Assembly (NCBI RefSeq): GCF_002006995.1
Contig: NZ_MRUL01000012.1
Coordinates: 82,327-146,326 of the forward strand
Length of the DNA: 64,000 bases
Direction: 5' to 3'
Source of the DNA: Izhakiella australiensis
GTDB taxonomy: Bacteria; Pseudomonadota; Gammaproteobacteria; Enterobacterales; Enterobacteriaceae
In this document: in pieces, positions 12,924-22,509 of the stretch
How the letters are laid out: the number at the start of each line of letters is the position of its first letter
Numbering within the stretch: the stretch's first letter is position 1
Position numbers and translations under genes: made by a program
The notes under the pieces: generated by a model
The model's database searches: none
What the model was told of the DNA's origin: nothing
What the model saw: only the letters and a program-made list of their open reading frames with translations

Positions 12924-13571
12924 TTAGTGCGTGGCGCCGCCCGTCTGGCGGATGTCTTCTTCAACGCTGAGCGCGGCGGTTAATGCGGCTTCCAGCGCGC
13001 GAATAACGCTATCGGCTGACATACTGGCCTGCCCCGGATGGGCAACCGCCTGCTCCGGCAGGTAAGGTATGTGAATAAAGCCGCCGCGCACCTGCGGCCT
13101 GTGCTGATGCAGGTAGTGCAGCAAACCGTACATCACATGGTTGCATACGTAGGTGCCGGCGGTTTGCGATACCGCCGCCGGAATACCCGCTTCGCGAATC
13201 GCGGCGACCATGGCTTTGATCGGCAAGGTAGCAAAATACGCTGCCGGCCCTTCTGCGGCGATTGGCCGGTCAATGGGCTGCTGACCGCAATTATCGGCAA
13301 TGCGCGCATCGTCAACGTTAATGCCGATGCGCTCGACGCTGACCTCTGCCCGCCCGCCTGCCTGGCCGACGGCCAGCACCATTACGGGCTGCACGCTTTC
13401 AATCGTTTGCTGCAGCACCGTCAGCGATTGCCCGAACGCACAGGGCAGCTGGCGCGCGATAACCGTTGCGCCCACCAGCTCGCGCCTATCCAGCTGACGT
13501 ACCGCTTCCCATGACGGGTTCAGCGTTTCGCCGTCAAACGGCTCAAAGGCGGTAATCAGTATCGTTTTCAT
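12924..13571 (-). CDS. pcp: Pyrrolidone-carboxylate peptidase (pyroglutamyl peptidase I)
   Basis: Pcp removes N-terminal pyroglutamate from peptides in the cytoplasm. The 215-residue protein has the C15 peptidase triad: Glu in [14 protein letters not shown] (about 81), Cys in [12 protein letters not shown] (about 143) and His in [12 protein letters not shown] (about 166). It sits between ybgI and nei, where E. coli has the 5-oxoprolinase genes pxpBCA. The reaction product is 5-oxoproline, so the gene keeps a metabolic link to the genes it replaces. Confidence 0.95.
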   Translation of the reverse strand: MKTILITAFEPFDGETLNPSWEAVRQLDRRELVGATVIARQLPCAFGQSLTVLQQTIESVQPVMVLAVGQAGGRAEVSVERIGINVDDARIADNCGQQPIDRPIAAEGPAAYFATLPIKAMVAAIREAGIPAAVSQTAGTYVCNHVMYGLLHYLHQHRPQVRGGFIHIPYLPEQAVAHPGQASMSADSVIRALEAALTAALSVEEDIRQTGGATH

Positions 13572-13674
13572 TGCAACTCCTCAGCTTTCTTTGCTCTGTG
13601 ACGCACCACGATCGGGAAAGCGATAGCTTGTGGACCGGCGACGCATAGCATATTGCGACCAGTCCCTGCCCTGC

Positions 13675-14418
13675 TCACGCCGGATTATCGATATCGATAA
13701 AGGTGACATCCAGCTGGTGTTCCTTTGCCAGCCACTCACCCAGAGCGCGAATACCAGCACGTTCGGTGGCATGGTGGCCGGCGGCGTAAAAATGCAGGCC
13801 GCACTCGCGCGCGGTATGAATGGTTTTTTCGGACACCTCACCGCTGATAAAAGCATCAACGCCAAAGGCCGCCGCCTCGTCGATAAAGCCCTGACCACCG
13901 CCGGTACACCAGGCCACGCGGCGAATCGTCGCCGGCGCGTTGTCACCGCAGTGTAGCGGCGGGCGATGGAGCTTCTCGCCGATGTGCCGGGCAAACGCCG
14001 CGCCGTCCAGCGGTGTGGTTAGCTCTCCCCAGGGGACCAGCGGCATAATTTCGCCGCGGACCTCGATATCCAACAGGCTGGCCAGCTGCGCATTGTTGCC
14101 GAGCGTCGGATGCGCATCCAGCGGCAGATGCCAGCCAAACAGATTAATATCGTTGGTCAGCAGCGTTTTCAGACGCTGGCGTTTCATGCCGCTGATAACC
14201 GCGGGCTCCGATTTCCAGAAATAACCGTGATGGACCAGCACCGCATCCGCTTGCAGGCGCACCGCCTCGTCCAGCAGCGCCTGGCAGGCGGTAACCCCCG
14301 TCACAATGCGCTTAATTTCCGGGCGGCCTTCAACCTGCAATCCGTTGGGGGCGTAATCCTGAAAGCTGGCAGTGTTCAACTGCCGGTTAACAATCTGTTC
14401 CAGTTCGCTATTGCGCAT
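13675..14418 (-). CDS. ybgI: GTP cyclohydrolase I type 2 homolog / NIF3 family metal-binding protein
   Basis: YbgI is a conserved NIF3-family protein that forms a ring with two-metal sites; its physiological role is uncertain. The 247-residue length is identical to E. coli. It has the metal-ligand motifs VHHGYFW (near residue 63), WHLPLDAHP and the C-terminal GHHATE. The gene lies between phr and pcp on the minus strand, with 103 nt of unassigned sequence before pcp. Confidence 0.95.
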   Translation of the reverse strand: MRNSELEQIVNRQLNTASFQDYAPNGLQVEGRPEIKRIVTGVTACQALLDEAVRLQADAVLVHHGYFWKSEPAVISGMKRQRLKTLLTNDINLFGWHLPLDAHPTLGNNAQLASLLDIEVRGEIMPLVPWGELTTPLDGAAFARHIGEKLHRPPLHCGDNAPATIRRVAWCTGGGQGFIDEAAAFGVDAFISGEVSEKTIHTARECGLHFYAAGHHATERAGIRALGEWLAKEHQLDVTFIDIDNPA

Positions 14419-14429
14419 CAGATATCCTG

Positions 14430-15851
14430 TTAATTCTTTGCTGCCTCAAAGGCATCCAGCGTTTGTTTTCTTGCTGCTTTATGTTCCACAATTGGCGCCG
14501 GATATGCGAGTTTTTGCTGATTTTTTTTCGCCCATTCATGAGGTGCATGGATACCGTTGTCCGGCACGTCTTTCAACTCAGGAACCCAGCGGCGGATAAA
14601 ATCACCGCCGGCATCAAAGCGTTCGCTCTGGGTGGTTGGATTGAAAATACGAAAATAGGGCGCGGCGTCGGTGCCGGTTGATGCCGCCCACTGCCAGCCG
14701 CCATTATTAGCCGCCAGATCGCCGTCGATCAGCTGCTCAATAAAATGACGCTCGCCGATGCGCCAGTCGAGCAGCAGGTCTTTAACCAGAAAGCTGGCGC
14801 TGATCATGCGCAGTCGGTTATGCATCCATCCCAGGGTTTTAAGCTGACGCATCGCCGCATCAACGATAGGATAACCGGTCTGCCCCTCACGCCAGGCTTG
14901 CAGATGGCGATCGTTTTTCTGCCAGCGGATATTACGCGTCCAGTCAACGAACGGCTGGTGTTTACACAAAGCCGGCCAGGCCACCAGCAGGTGGCGGTAA
15001 AATTCGCGCCAGATGATTTCATTCAGCCAGACAAAAGCCCGATCGCCGTCCAGCGCCTGCGGATGCTCGGCCAGTACCCGGTGCAAACACTGACGCGGAG
15101 AAAGCACCCCCAGCGCCAGGTAAACCGACAGCCGACTGGTGCCATCCTGCGCCGGGATATCACGCCGGTCGGGATACTCGCCGACAGGGGTCTTGCAGAA
15201 CTGGCGCAGTCGCTTAAGGGCCGCGTCTTCGCCGGCAGGAAACAGGGTTTGGTCGTAACCCTGGCAGGGATAATCAAATTTTTTCAGCGCCGGTTTACGC
15301 GCCAGCGGCGCCCCTTCACGGGCAGCGGGCGCGTTGACGCAGACAGGCAGCTCCTGCTGCAAACGTTTAATCACCGCTTTGGAGAACGGCGTAAACACTT
15401 TGTACATTGCCTGGCCGCCGGTCTGTATGGTTCCCGGCGCAAACAGCAGGCTGTCATCGAATCCCTGCACCTCAATGTCAGCCTTGTTCAGTTCGCGTTC
15501 AGCCTGCACGTCGCGGTCGCGTTCATTGACTTCATACTGATAGTTATAAAACACGCGCTCAACATGGTGCTTTTTACAAAAAGCCATCAGGCTTTCCACC
15601 GCGCCAGCAAAATCGCTGCTGGTTTCCTGATAGAGGGCGATGCCTTTTTGTGCCAGCGCCGCCTGTACATCCTGCAGGCTATGCCAGAGAAATTCCGCCT
15701 GCCTCGGTGCCATTCCATGCTTTTGCCACTGGCCGGGAGTAGCAATAAATAGCGCGATAACTTTTGCCTGAGCGTCGCGACATGCAGCGTGTAACGCATA
15801 GTTATCATGAATTCTCAGATCGTTACGTAGCCAGACCAGATGGGTCTTCAT
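14430..15851 (-). CDS. phr: Deoxyribodipyrimidine photolyase
   Basis: Phr uses FADH- and a folate antenna to split cyclobutane pyrimidine dimers with blue light. The 473-residue protein (E. coli 472) has the N-terminal antenna-binding alpha/beta domain (MKTHLVWLRNDLRIHDN) and the C-terminal FAD domain with WLNEIIWREFYRHLL, MRQLKTLGWMHNRLRM and NNGGWQWAASTGTDAAPYFR. It is 18 nt after ybgA, and the two form an operon as in E. coli. Confidence 0.97.
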   Translation of the reverse strand: MKTHLVWLRNDLRIHDNYALHAACRDAQAKVIALFIATPGQWQKHGMAPRQAEFLWHSLQDVQAALAQKGIALYQETSSDFAGAVESLMAFCKKHHVERVFYNYQYEVNERDRDVQAERELNKADIEVQGFDDSLLFAPGTIQTGGQAMYKVFTPFSKAVIKRLQQELPVCVNAPAAREGAPLARKPALKKFDYPCQGYDQTLFPAGEDAALKRLRQFCKTPVGEYPDRRDIPAQDGTSRLSVYLALGVLSPRQCLHRVLAEHPQALDGDRAFVWLNEIIWREFYRHLLVAWPALCKHQPFVDWTRNIRWQKNDRHLQAWREGQTGYPIVDAAMRQLKTLGWMHNRLRMISASFLVKDLLLDWRIGERHFIEQLIDGDLAANNGGWQWAASTGTDAAPYFRIFNPTTQSERFDAGGDFIRRWVPELKDVPDNGIHAPHEWAKKNQQKLAYPAPIVEHKAARKQTLDAFEAAKN

Positions 15852-15869
15852 AAAACTCCTTCGCGTTAA

Positions 15870-16826
15870 TCAGTGACCGTAACGCAGCCGCAGGGCTTCC
15901 GGATAGGGTTCGAAGTAGCGCTGCTGTGCCAGCCAGCTGTTGGGATACTCCGCCATATAGTGTTTCAGCAAGGTGATCGGCGCCAATAGCGGCTGCAATC
16001 CGCGCCGGTAGTGATCGATGAGCGAAGCCAGCTCCTGACGCTGCGGCGAGCTTAACTCACGGCGGAAATAGCCCTGCACGTGCATCAGTACGTTGGTATG
16101 GTTGCTGCGGGTGGCCTGATTTTTCATTAAATCCATCAGGCGCTGACGGTATTCACCCGCGTACTCTTCCAGCGAATCCCAGCTGTCCATGGCGGCGACG
16201 AAGCGCCCAAGATCGCGATACTCCTGCTGGTTATGGGCCAGTAAAGACAGCTTGTAGCGGCTGTGAAAATCCATCAGCTTCGCCCGGGTCAGTCCGCTAC
16301 GCCACAGGCGGTTTAACTCGTGCAGCGTGTAGACGCGCTCAACGAAGTTTTCCCGGATGGCGGCATCGTTCAGGCGCCCCTCTTCTTCCACCGGCAGCCA
16401 CGGCATCGCCGCCATCAGTTCGGCGGTGAATAAACCGCGCCCGGCTTTACGATTAATATTGCTGTCAGGCTGATAAAGTCTTACCCGCTCCATGCCGCAA
16501 CTTGGCGATTTTGCGCAGACAATGTAGCCGCAAAGATGGCCCAGCGAGGCCGCCTTTTGTTGCGAGAAAGCCCGCATTTGTTCGGTCAGCGGCTCGCCCT
16601 CGCCGTTGCTAAAAACTAGCGACACCTCCCCTTCTGGCTGTTCAGTAAGCCGCAGCGCCGGGCGCGGCGTATCCAGCCCAATGGCAATTTCCGGGCAGAC
16701 GGGTTCATAGCGCATGTAAGGCGCCAGCTCGTTGGTGGCAAAGTCACAGCGTTTGTGTCCGCCATCAAAGCGAACATTTTTACCGAGCAGGCAAGCACTG
16801 ATTCCTACGGGGATTTTCTCACTCAT
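15870..16826 (-). CDS. ybgA: DUF523-DUF1722 fusion protein
   Basis: The N-terminal half (about 1-150) is a DUF523 domain with conserved cysteines in ISACLLGKNVRFDGGHK, the CPE motif and KSPSCG. The C-terminal half (about 190-305) is the DUF1722/YbgA domain. E. coli K-12 YbgA carries only the second domain (169 residues), so this 318-residue protein is the longer two-domain form seen in many gamma-proteobacteria. Function is unknown; the constant partnership with phr suggests a light or DNA-damage role, which is inference. Confidence 0.93.
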   Translation of the reverse strand: MSEKIPVGISACLLGKNVRFDGGHKRCDFATNELAPYMRYEPVCPEIAIGLDTPRPALRLTEQPEGEVSLVFSNGEGEPLTEQMRAFSQQKAASLGHLCGYIVCAKSPSCGMERVRLYQPDSNINRKAGRGLFTAELMAAMPWLPVEEEGRLNDAAIRENFVERVYTLHELNRLWRSGLTRAKLMDFHSRYKLSLLAHNQQEYRDLGRFVAAMDSWDSLEEYAGEYRQRLMDLMKNQATRSNHTNVLMHVQGYFRRELSSPQRQELASLIDHYRRGLQPLLAPITLLKHYMAEYPNSWLAQQRYFEPYPEALRLRYGH

Positions 16827-16921
16827 ACTTGTACAACCTTTTCATAACTGTATAAGTTAGAGTGTAGCCTAAAGTCTCCCCGCTGGCGTTAAATAATGGC
16901 CATGCCGGCATGACGAGGGGT

Positions 16922-16947
16922 AAAAAAAATCCCGCCAGCGGCGGGAT
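16922..16947 (-). terminator. Terminator of ybfA
   Basis: ATCCCGCC and GGCGGGAT form an 8-bp stem around an AGC loop, followed on the minus strand by eight T residues. It lies 35 nt past the ybfA stop codon. Confidence 0.88.
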
Positions 16948-16981
16948 TGGGGATTATTTTGCTAACGACTGAAACCGGCAA

Positions 16982-17188
16982 TTAATAGTAATAGGCGCCG
17001 GTAGATTCAGCCTGTGACAGCCAGACCGGTTTGTTGCTGGTTTTTATCCAGTAGCGGTGCAAATAGCTGTAAAAGCGGGCGCGATCGCGGCGACGCAGCA
17101 TAAAAGGCAGCGCCAGCACGCCGATGGTCACCGCAGTCAGGCGGCGCAAAAAAATATGAAGTGGTGAATATGATTGATAGAGCGCCAT
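16982..17188 (-). CDS. ybfA: Small membrane-associated protein YbfA
   Basis: This 68-residue protein (E. coli YbfA, 68) shares the core [30 protein letters not shown] with its E. coli counterpart, which also sits next to kdp. It has one hydrophobic segment (about residues 17-31) and a basic tail. No biochemical function is known. It is a single-gene unit with its own terminator. Confidence 0.88.
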   Translation of the reverse strand: MALYQSYSPLHIFLRRLTAVTIGVLALPFMLRRRDRARFYSYLHRYWIKTSNKPVWLSQAESTGAYYY

Positions 17189-17456
17189 ATATCCTCCTGC
17201 TGTGAACGGCTCTTGATTGCGTAAAATAATACCGTCTTTTGTGTAAAAAAACTACTCATCCGACCACATCAAACAGCCAAATCGTGCTTTTTTAGCCCCA
17301 TGATGAAATTAAGTTTCACTTTGGTAATTTAAAGGTTAATTCAATGTTAACTAAATCACGATTTATCCGATATTATTTACTGCGCCTTTAACAACGCGGC
17401 AGGCGTTTTTTTGTTAGATTAATTGCCAGCTAAATTAACGATTATGCAGATGCCAG

Positions 17457-18149
17457 ATGAGCCAGAACCAGACCAGCATTCTTATCGTCGAAGATGAAAA
17501 AGAGATCCGCCGCTTCCTGCGTATTACGCTTGAGTCCGAGTCACTACGGGTTTTTGAAGCGGAAACGTTGCAGCGCGGATTAATTGAGACCGCCACCCGC
17601 CAACCGGATTTAGTGATTCTCGATCTCGGCCTGCCGGACGGCGACGGCAATCTGTTTATTCGCGACGTGCGTCAATGGTCGTCGGTGCCGATTATCGTGC
17701 TATCAGCGCGCAACGATGAGCAGGATAAAATTACCGCGCTGGATGCCGGCGCCAATGACTTTCTCACCAAACCCTTTGGCACCGGTGAGCTAATGGCAAG
17801 GGTACGGGTCGCGCTGCGCCACAGAAATAGCGCACAAGGCGCCGTCGGCAGCACGATTCAGCTTGGCGAAATTACCCTGAACCTTGCGGAACGCCGGGTA
17901 ACCCGGGGCAATGAGCATCTTCATCTGACGCCGATTGAATTTCGCCTGCTGGCCGCGCTGATGACCCATCCGGGAAAAGTGCTTACCCAGCGCCAGCTAT
18001 TGAATGAAGTCTGGGGGCCGAACGCGGTGGAACATAATCACTATTTGCGTATCTATATGGGCCATCTGCGCCAAAAGCTGGAAATCACCCCGGCGCAGCC
18101 GCGCTATCTGCTTACCGAAACCGGCGTCGGCTATCGCTTTATGCCATAA
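17457..18149 (+). CDS. kdpE: Response regulator KdpE, without kdpFABCD neighbours
   Basis: KdpE is an OmpR-type regulator that normally activates the high-affinity K+ pump operon when phosphorylated by KdpD. The 230-residue protein has the receiver acidic residues E12/D13, phospho-acceptor D56 in VILDLGLPDGDG, K at AKPFG-like LTKPFG, and a winged-helix C-terminus (LTPIEFRLLAAL, LRIYMGHLRQKLE). In E. coli kdpE follows kdpD with overlap. Here the 268 nt upstream contain no kdpD frame, so the gene stands alone and presumably has its own promoter. Confidence 0.93.
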   Translation: MSQNQTSILIVEDEKEIRRFLRITLESESLRVFEAETLQRGLIETATRQPDLVILDLGLPDGDGNLFIRDVRQWSSVPIIVLSARNDEQDKITALDAGANDFLTKPFGTGELMARVRVALRHRNSAQGAVGSTIQLGEITLNLAERRVTRGNEHLHLTPIEFRLLAALMTHPGKVLTQRQLLNEVWGPNAVEHNHYLRIYMGHLRQKLEITPAQPRYLLTETGVGYRFMP

Positions 18150-18188
18150 AAAAACCCCGCTCGGGCATACCGCCGACCGGGGTTTTAT
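18146..18188. terminator. Bidirectional terminator between kdpE and pgm
   Basis: AAAACCCCG at the left and CGGGGTTTT at the right pair across an inner TCGG/CCGA extension. A runs on the left and T runs on the right let it end both kdpE (plus) and pgm (minus). Confidence 0.75.
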
Positions 18189-18230
18189 TCATCGCCTCAA
18201 ACCAGAGATCTCACTCCGGCGACGATAAAA

Positions 18231-19871
18231 TCAGGCGTTTTTCAGCACTTCACTGACGATTTCAACCGCTTCTTTCTCAATAAGCAGGCGGTGTTCTTCG
18301 CCCAGGAAGCTTTCGCAATAGATTTTATAGGCATCTTCAGTACCGGACGGACGAGCAGCAAACCAGCCGTTTTTGGTCATCACTTTCAGTCCGCCGATGG
18401 ATGCGCCGTTACCCGGCGCCGCCGTCAGACGATCGGTAATCGCATCGCCGGCCAGCGTATCCGCGCTCACCATTTCCGGCGACAGCTTAGACAATGCCGC
18501 TTTCTGTGCGGAGGTTGCCGCCGCCTGCAGGCGGTTATAGCTCGGCGCGCCGAAGCGAGCGGCCAGCTCGTCATAGTGCTGCTGCGGATTTTTACCGGTT
18601 ACCGCCGTAATTTCCGCCGCCAGCAGACAGAGAATAATGCCGTCTTTATCGGTAGACCAGGGCGTGCCGTCAAAGCGCAGGAAAGAAGCGCCGGCGCTCT
18701 CTTCGCCACCAAACCCGAAGCTGCCGTCAAACAGGCCATCAACAAACCATTTAAAGCCAACCGGCACTTCCACCAGCTTGCGGCCAATATCATTAACCAC
18801 CCGGTCGATCATCGCGCTGGAGACCAGGGTTTTACCTACGGCAACCTCTTTGCCCCACTGCGGACGATGCTGGAAAAGGTAGTTGATCGCCACGGCAAGA
18901 TAGTGGTTAGGATTCATCAGGCCCGCCGGGGTAACGATACCGTGGCGGTCATAGTCCGGGTCATTACCGAATGCCAGATCAAACTTATCGCGCAGCGCCA
19001 GCAGGCCGGCCATGGCGCATTCTGAAGAGCAGTCCATACGCACCGCGCCGTCTTTATCCAGATGCATAAAGCGGAAAGTCTGGTCGATAGCGTCGTTTAC
19101 GATAGTCAGGTTCAGCTTGTAATGCTCAGCGATACGCTGCCAGTAAGCCATACCCGAACCACCAAGCGGATCGACGCCAATGTTCAGATTCGCTTTCTGA
19201 ATCGCGGCAAAATCGATAACCTGCGCCAACCCCTCGACGTAGGGCTGAATAAGATCCTGCTCAAGGATACGCCCACTTGCCCAGGCCTGATCGAGCGGCA
19301 GGCGTTTGACCTCTTTCAGCCCGCCGGCAATCAGCTGATTCGCCCGCTCTTCCACGACTTTCGTCACGTTGGTATCTGCCGGGCCGCCGTTTGGCGGATT
19401 GTATTTAATCCCGCCATCATCCGGCGGGTTATGAGATGGGGTGATGACAATCCCGTCAGCCTGCGCACCGCCGCGCTTATTGTGTTCAAGGATTGCATTT
19501 GAAATCGCGGGCGTCGGCGTGTAGCCATTTTCCTGCTGCACGATAACATCGACGCCGTTGGCGGCCAGCACTTCCAGCACCGAAATAATCGCCGGCTCGG
19601 AAAGGGCATGGGTATCTTTACCGACATAGCACGGGCCGGTAATGCCGTTCTTTTTGCGCTCTTCGGCTATCGCCTGAGCGATAGCAAGAATATGCACTTC
19701 ATTAAAGCTATGACGGGCCGCACTGCCGCGATGGCCAGAAGTGCCAAATTTTACCGCGTGCTCTGCATTGCCGGTTTCCGGCTTCAGGACGTAGTACTGA
19801 GACGTTAACTGTGCAACGTTAATTAAATCGCTCTGCCGGGTCGGTTGACCGGCGCGTGGGTGGTTAGCCAT
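18231..19871 (-). CDS. pgm: Phosphoglucomutase (alpha-D-glucose)
   Basis: Pgm interconverts glucose-1-phosphate and glucose-6-phosphate for glycogen, UDP-glucose and envelope sugar synthesis. The start at MANHPRAGQ (546 residues, E. coli length) has an AGGGAG ribosome site 8 nt upstream; a GTG two codons earlier is too close to that site. It has the phosphoserine loop in [11 protein letters not shown], the metal-binding DPDYDRHG motif, the sugar loop GGEESAG and the phosphate loop [11 protein letters not shown]. It follows seqA by 25 nt in an operon. Confidence 0.97.
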   Translation of the reverse strand: MANHPRAGQPTRQSDLINVAQLTSQYYVLKPETGNAEHAVKFGTSGHRGSAARHSFNEVHILAIAQAIAEERKKNGITGPCYVGKDTHALSEPAIISVLEVLAANGVDVIVQQENGYTPTPAISNAILEHNKRGGAQADGIVITPSHNPPDDGGIKYNPPNGGPADTNVTKVVEERANQLIAGGLKEVKRLPLDQAWASGRILEQDLIQPYVEGLAQVIDFAAIQKANLNIGVDPLGGSGMAYWQRIAEHYKLNLTIVNDAIDQTFRFMHLDKDGAVRMDCSSECAMAGLLALRDKFDLAFGNDPDYDRHGIVTPAGLMNPNHYLAVAINYLFQHRPQWGKEVAVGKTLVSSAMIDRVVNDIGRKLVEVPVGFKWFVDGLFDGSFGFGGEESAGASFLRFDGTPWSTDKDGIILCLLAAEITAVTGKNPQQHYDELAARFGAPSYNRLQAAATSAQKAALSKLSPEMVSADTLAGDAITDRLTAAPGNGASIGGLKVMTKNGWFAARPSGTEDAYKIYCESFLGEEHRLLIEKEAVEIVSEVLKNA

Positions 19872-19896
19872 TGACACGACTCCCTGAGACGCTTCA

Positions 19897-20430
19897 TTAA
19901 ATGGTGCCGCAAACGCGCTCTGCCAGCTCTGCCGGTAGCTGCATCGCCGACATAATATGTTCGACCATGCTGCGTTTACGACCTGTGTTGGTGTTGGTAA
20001 TTACCCAGTACGGCGTGCCGGGAACGTGCTTCGGCTTGGTCTGGGCTCCATTCTGAAGCAACGTTTGCTCATCGCCGGCAAAATAAGTCCGCGTACGGCC
20101 ATGCAGCGATTCAGTCGCTGCTTTAAACGCACTGGCGTCTAACGAATAGAGCGTCGAGAGGACCAGCATAAAGCGATTTACTGCTTTTTTCTGCTCGGCA
20201 TACTCATCAGAAAGCAGCAGTTCACGCACAGCGCGAACGCGATCCTGGGGACGACTAACCGCCTTATCCGCCTCCTTGCTTAGATTCGCCACCTCCGCAG
20301 CAGGCGCGTTTGCGCTCCCGGGCGTAAATTTCAGCATACGCCGCAAAATATCCGAGGCGCTTTCGCCAATATGCTGGGTGTGGCTGGCAATATAGCGGTA
20401 TAGATCTTCGTCGACTTCTATCGTTTTCAT
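19897..20430 (-). CDS. seqA: Replication initiation negative modulator SeqA
   Basis: SeqA binds hemimethylated GATC sites, sequesters oriC and blocks re-initiation. The 177-residue protein (E. coli 181) has the N-terminal oligomerisation domain ([33 protein letters not shown], described as residues 1-33), a variable Ala-rich linker (37-65) that accounts for the shorter length, and the C-terminal DNA-binding domain with the [19 protein letters not shown] segment. It is co-transcribed with pgm. Confidence 0.97.
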   Translation of the reverse strand: MKTIEVDEDLYRYIASHTQHIGESASDILRRMLKFTPGSANAPAAEVANLSKEADKAVSRPQDRVRAVRELLLSDEYAEQKKAVNRFMLVLSTLYSLDASAFKAATESLHGRTRTYFAGDEQTLLQNGAQTKPKHVPGTPYWVITNTNTGRKRSMVEHIMSAMQLPAELAERVCGTI

Positions 20431-20679
20431 CTTTATCCAGTACGATTGTTGCTTCGCTCAACGCCAGTCCCGGCTGAAGCCAACAGCGATGCTTCAGCGT
20501 AAAGCGGCGCTAACGTGAGGATTATAAAGTTAAATCCTGCCGGGGTGTAGCATCACAACGCGTTGCAGGCAAAAGTCAGACTATGCCGCAAAGCAGAACA
20601 ATACTTCCGATTCCCAACGGGCAGCGCAGATGGAAATCATGATAACCTAAGCGCTCCCGTTAGCCGTAAGAACTTTGTT

Positions 20680-21444
20680 ATGAATTTGAACGCCCGCCTG
20701 TTAACTGAACAATCCCCAGCCCAACATCGTCCGCTGGTGCTTATCCACGGCCTGTTCGGCAACCTCGACAACCTCGGCGTTCTGGCGCGCGACATACAGC
20801 ACCAGCGCCCGGTAATCATGGTTGATGTGCGCAATCACGGCCTCTCGCCGCGCAGCGACGAAATGGACTATACCGCGATGGCGGGCGATCTGATCGATAC
20901 GCTTGATCGTCATAACCTTGAGCAGGTTGATGTTGTTGGCCACTCAATGGGAGGAAAAATCGCCATGGCGCTGACCGCCCTTGCGCCAGAGCGCATCGGC
21001 CAGCTGGCGGTAATGGATATTGCGCCGGTGGCTTATCAACAGCGTCATCACGATGACGTATTCGCCGCGCTGCGCGCCGTTACTCAAGCCGGCGTCACCA
21101 CGCGCAGCGAAGCCAGCGCGATTATGCGTCACTCGGTTAATGAAGAGGGCGTTATCCAGTTTCTGCTGAAATCTTTCGAGCGCGGTGAGTGGCGCTTTAA
21201 TGTCGAGGCGCTGTGGAATAATTACCCTACCCTCATCGGCTGGCAGCCGCTGCCTGCCTGGCATGGCCCGGCGCTTTTCATTCGCGGTGAACGCTCAGAC
21301 TACCTTAAAGATGAATACCGCGATGCCCTGCTGGCGCAGTTTCCAGCGGCCAGGGCGCATGTCATCGCCGGGGCGGGTCACTGGGTTCACGCTGAAAAAC
21401 CGCAGGCGGTATTAGCTGCGCTGCGACGCTTTTTTGCGCTTTAA
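20680..21444 (+). CDS. ybfF: Alpha/beta-hydrolase esterase YbfF
   Basis: YbfF is an acyl-CoA thioesterase/carboxylesterase of the alpha/beta-hydrolase fold. Start MNLNARLL gives 254 residues, the E. coli length; the 39 upstream codons in frame are not conserved. The oxyanion region VLIHGLFGNLDN, nucleophile elbow GHSMGG (serine about 91) and terminal histidine in GAGHWVHAEKP are all present. It is divergent from seqA. Confidence 0.95.
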   Translation: MNLNARLLTEQSPAQHRPLVLIHGLFGNLDNLGVLARDIQHQRPVIMVDVRNHGLSPRSDEMDYTAMAGDLIDTLDRHNLEQVDVVGHSMGGKIAMALTALAPERIGQLAVMDIAPVAYQQRHHDDVFAALRAVTQAGVTTRSEASAIMRHSVNEEGVIQFLLKSFERGEWRFNVEALWNNYPTLIGWQPLPAWHGPALFIRGERSDYLKDEYRDALLAQFPAARAHVIAGAGHWVHAEKPQAVLAALRRFFAL

Positions 21445-21562
21445 AAAACAACGATTTCCCGATTGTTCTCTCTCCGCCGCCTGGGGTATGATGTCGCGCT
21501 AATTTTTCTGCCCCGGCGGCAGACTCCGCTAGTGGTTATGACTTCCAACCCCGAACAACGCT

Positions 21563-21844
21563 ATGGCAAAAGAAAACACTGACCGCACGACAATCGATCT
21601 GTTTGCAGATGAGCGCCGTCCGGGACGACCGAAGACTAACCCGCTGTCCCGCGACGAGCAGTTACGCATTAACAAACGTAATCAGCTCAAGCGCGACAAG
21701 GTGCGTGGTTTACGTCGCGTCGAATTGAAACTGACGGCGGAAGCGGTCGATGCGCTGAACCAGCTGGCCGAATCCCGACAGATCAGCCGCAGCGAATTGA
21801 TTGAAGAAATGCTGACGGCGCAGCTGGCTGACAGCGAAAAATAG
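21563..21844 (+). CDS. ybfE: YbfE, small ribbon-helix-helix-like protein
   Basis: The 93-residue basic protein matches E. coli YbfE along its length (RRPGRPKTNPLSRDEQLRINKRNQLKRDK core) and has a C-terminal CopG/Arc-like segment (LNQLAESRQISRSELIEEML). In E. coli the gene is LexA-regulated; I see no CTGT-N8-ACAG site in the 118 nt upstream, so SOS control may be absent here or use a degenerate site. Function is unknown. Confidence 0.92.
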   Translation: MAKENTDRTTIDLFADERRPGRPKTNPLSRDEQLRINKRNQLKRDKVRGLRRVELKLTAEAVDALNQLAESRQISRSELIEEMLTAQLADSEK

Positions 21845-21978
21845 ACGGCGCAGAAGGCACAAAGCGACAAACCTGGCCGCATTACAGATTTATCCCCCTG
21901 ACGCGCTCTGCTATTATTGGCTTTATCTATTTTTAAGGCAGTCGCCGTATCATTGAGTATCAAGAGGTTATCAGACAC

Positions 21979-22509
21979 ATGGCAATCGTAGGCATTTTCT
22001 TTGGCAGCGATACAGGCAATACTGAAAACATTGCAAAAATGATCCAAAAGCAGCTGGGTAAAGAGGTTGCAGAGGTTCACGATATCGCTAAAAGCAGCAA
22101 AGAAGATCTGGAGGCCTTTGATATTCTGCTACTGGGCATCCCCACCTGGTACTACGGCGAAGCCCAGTGCGACTGGGATGATTTCTTCCCCACGCTGGAA
22201 GAAGTTGACTTCACCGGCAAGCTCGTCGCGCTCTTTGGCTGCGGCGATCAGGAAGACTATGCAGAATATTTCTGCGATGCGATGGGAACTATTCGCGACA
22301 TTATAGAACCTAATGGTGCAATCATTGTCGGCCACTGGCCTGTCGCTGGCTACCATTTTGAAGCCTCGAAGGGACTGGCGGATGACGATCATTTCATCGG
22401 TCTGGCGATCGATGAAGACCGCCAGCCGGAGCTGACGAATGAGCGTGTCGACAAGTGGGTCAAACAGCTGTATGAAGAACTGCAGCTGCAGTCTATTATC
22501 GAAGCCTGA
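21979..22509 (+). CDS. fldA: Flavodoxin 1
   Basis: FldA is the essential low-potential FMN electron carrier for biotin synthase, IspG/IspH, MetH reactivation and pyruvate-formate-lyase activase. The 176 residues match E. coli in length. The FMN phosphate loop GSDTGNTEN is at residues 9-17, the isoalloxazine-stacking loops PTWYYGE (about 55) and GCGDQEDYAEYF (about 89) are intact. The gene lies just upstream of fur, as in E. coli. Confidence 0.98.
   Translation: MAIVGIFFGSDTGNTENIAKMIQKQLGKEVAEVHDIAKSSKEDLEAFDILLLGIPTWYYGEAQCDWDDFFPTLEEVDFTGKLVALFGCGDQEDYAEYFCDAMGTIRDIIEPNGAIIVGHWPVAGYHFEASKGLADDDHFIGLAIDEDRQPELTNERVDKWVKQLYEELQLQSIIEA

Noticed and set aside
17400..17460. Possible kdpD tail before kdpE
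   Set aside because: The only frame ending at the kdpE start has a stop 9 codons upstream and no KdpD similarity.
21510..21530. CTG-N9-CAG palindrome before ybfE as a LexA box
   Set aside because: Spacing is one short of CTGT-N8-ACAG and the centre is GC-rich, unlike SOS boxes.
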